Assembly: GCA_007130265.1 (NCBI GenBank)
Contig: SLST01000590.1
Coordinates: 1 to 6,333, forward strand
Reading direction: 5' to 3'
From: Spirochaetales bacterium
GTDB lineage: Bacteria; Spirochaetota; Spirochaetia; DSM-27196; SLST01
DNA length: 6,333 bases
This document shows positions 5,675 to 6,333 of the stretch, piece after piece. Position 1 is the stretch's first letter, and every line of letters starts with the position of its first letter. The translations under genes and the position numbers were made by a program. The notes beneath the pieces were generated by a model. That model saw nothing but the letters and a program-made list of their open reading frames with translations. It did no database searches and had not been told where the DNA came from.

Positions 5675-6333
5675 CCGCCTCCTTGATCTCGAGCGCCTGC
5701 GCGTACGGGATCTTCGCCTCCGCGGCGATCGATTCGGTGTCCGCCTCCGCGAGTGCTTCGAGGCTGGCGAACCTGGCGAGCAGACGTCGGCTTCTCTGCG
5801 GCCCGATTCCGGGTATCGACTGAAGGGTGGCGAGGGTGAGATCGCCGCTCTGCAGGCCGGCGCGGAACGTCGTCGCGAAGCGGTGCGCCTCGTCGCGCAC
5901 CGCCTGCAGGATACGCAGCGGATCAGAGCCCTCGGGCAGTCGGATCGGTTCCGATTCCCCCGGCAGGAAGAGCTCTTCCTCCCGTTTGGCGAGGCCCACG
6001 ACCGGGATGTCGATCTCGAGTGCCTCCAGTACCGAGACGACCGCGCTCACCTGGCCCTTGCCGCCGTCGATCAAAATGAGGTCGGGGAGCGGCGCCTCTT
6101 CGTTGGCCAGCCGGGTGTAGCGGCGAGCGGTCACCTCGCGCATCGCCGCAAAATCGTCGATCGAGCCGTCGAGCGTCTTCATGTGAAACCGCCGGTAACC
6201 GGCCTTGTCCGGGCGTCCGTTCCGGAAGCTCACGAGCGAGGCGACCGGGTGCTTTCCATCGACGTGAGCGATGTCGAACCCCTCGATGCGCGACGGCAAC
6301 CGCGGCAACTCGAGGACCTGCCGCAGCTCCTCG
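5640..6333 (-). CDS. uvrC: UvrABC excinuclease subunit C, C-terminal part
   Basis: UvrC makes the two incisions around a DNA lesion in nucleotide excision repair. Only the last 230 codons are visible; the frame stays open through the right edge, and the TTG near 6306-6308 is an internal Leu, not a start. The fragment covers the C-terminal RNase H-like endonuclease domain and the helix-hairpin-helix region. In fragment numbering the catalytic acids and histidine appear as Asp20 (RIEGFDIAHVDG), Asp89 (LILIDGGKGQ) and His150 (VRDEAHRFA). Other typical stretches are GYRRFHMKT (45-53), VVGLAKREEELF (111-122) and SIPGIGPQRSRRLLARFASL (172-191) with the HhH DNA-binding motif. The 3'-incision nuclease domain (GIY-YIG) and UvrB-binding region would lie beyond the edge. 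The end overlaps serA by 35 bases. uvrC is SOS-regulated in some bacteria, but its promoter is not in view, so any link to the nearby lexA is untested. Confidence 0.95.
   Translation of the reverse strand, partial: EELRQVLELPRLPSRIEGFDIAHVDGKHPVASLVSFRNGRPDKAGYRRFHMKTLDGSIDDFAAMREVTARRYTRLANEEAPLPDLILIDGGKGQVSAVVSVLEALEIDIPVVGLAKREEELFLPGESEPIRLPEGSDPLRILQAVRDEAHRFATTFRAGLQSGDLTLATLQSIPGIGPQRSRRLLARFASLEALAEADTESIAAEAKIPYAQALEIKEAVRARAPSASPE

Noticed and set aside
6306..6308. A TTG as the start codon of uvrC
   Set aside because: The frame continues upstream to the edge with UvrC-like sequence (EELRQVLELPRLPSRIEGFD), and the visible protein would lack the whole N-terminal half. It is an internal Leu.
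1..6333. A novel defence, mobile or secondary-metabolism system
   Set aside because: All seven genes are recognisable core families with uniform base composition. There are no integrases, transposases, terminal repeats or unexplained open stretches.

Overview
This is a GC-rich bacterial window, above 60% G+C by eye. It is packed with genes and has essentially no intergenic DNA. Six genes run left to right on the plus strand: a two-component sensor kinase (NtrY-like, 5' end missing), its sigma54-type response regulator (NtrX-like), the SOS repressor LexA, the DNA polymerase III delta subunit HolA, a small DUF1499 protein, and D-3-phosphoglycerate dehydrogenase SerA. The 3' part of uvrC lies on the minus strand and converges on serA. 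I see no tRNA, rRNA, insertion sequence, CRISPR array, riboswitch or phage gene.

Organism: this cannot be fixed from the window. The best clue is the LexA DNA-binding helix (KGAYDHVKALERKGYLK), which from memory resembles spirochaete LexA proteins such as that of Leptospira more than enterobacterial LexA. An NtrYX pair next to lexA and holA would also fit a free-living, GC-rich spirochaete. This is a low-confidence guess; a deltaproteobacterium-like lineage is not excluded.

Layout: positions 1-1138 hold the kinase (membrane segment, HAMP, HisKA, HATPase). Positions 1135-2496 hold the response regulator (receiver, AAA+, Fis-type HTH). Positions 2493-3092 are lexA, 3085-4104 holA, 4101-4469 DUF1499 and 4466-5674 serA. 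uvrC occupies 6333-5640 in the reverse direction and runs off the right edge. Each of the five plus-strand junctions is a stop/start overlap: four are 4-base ATGA overlaps and the lexA-holA one is 8 bases. serA and uvrC overlap tail to tail by 35 bases. The plus-strand set therefore looks like one translationally coupled operon.

How the genes relate: NtrYX senses an envelope or metabolic signal and regulates transcription, probably with sigma54. LexA controls the DNA damage response, HolA loads the replication clamp, and SerA opens serine synthesis. They do not form one pathway. The grouping mixes signalling, DNA damage and replication, and amino-acid synthesis under apparently shared transcription. 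A candidate internal promoter within ntrX (2206-2234) could give lexA and the downstream genes separate expression. Most of the window is ordinary core-genome content. The points worth a second look are the placement of lexA, the GAFTSA loop in the NtrX-like protein, the missing PAS domain in the kinase, the conserved serine-binding residues in SerA, and the serA/uvrC overlap.
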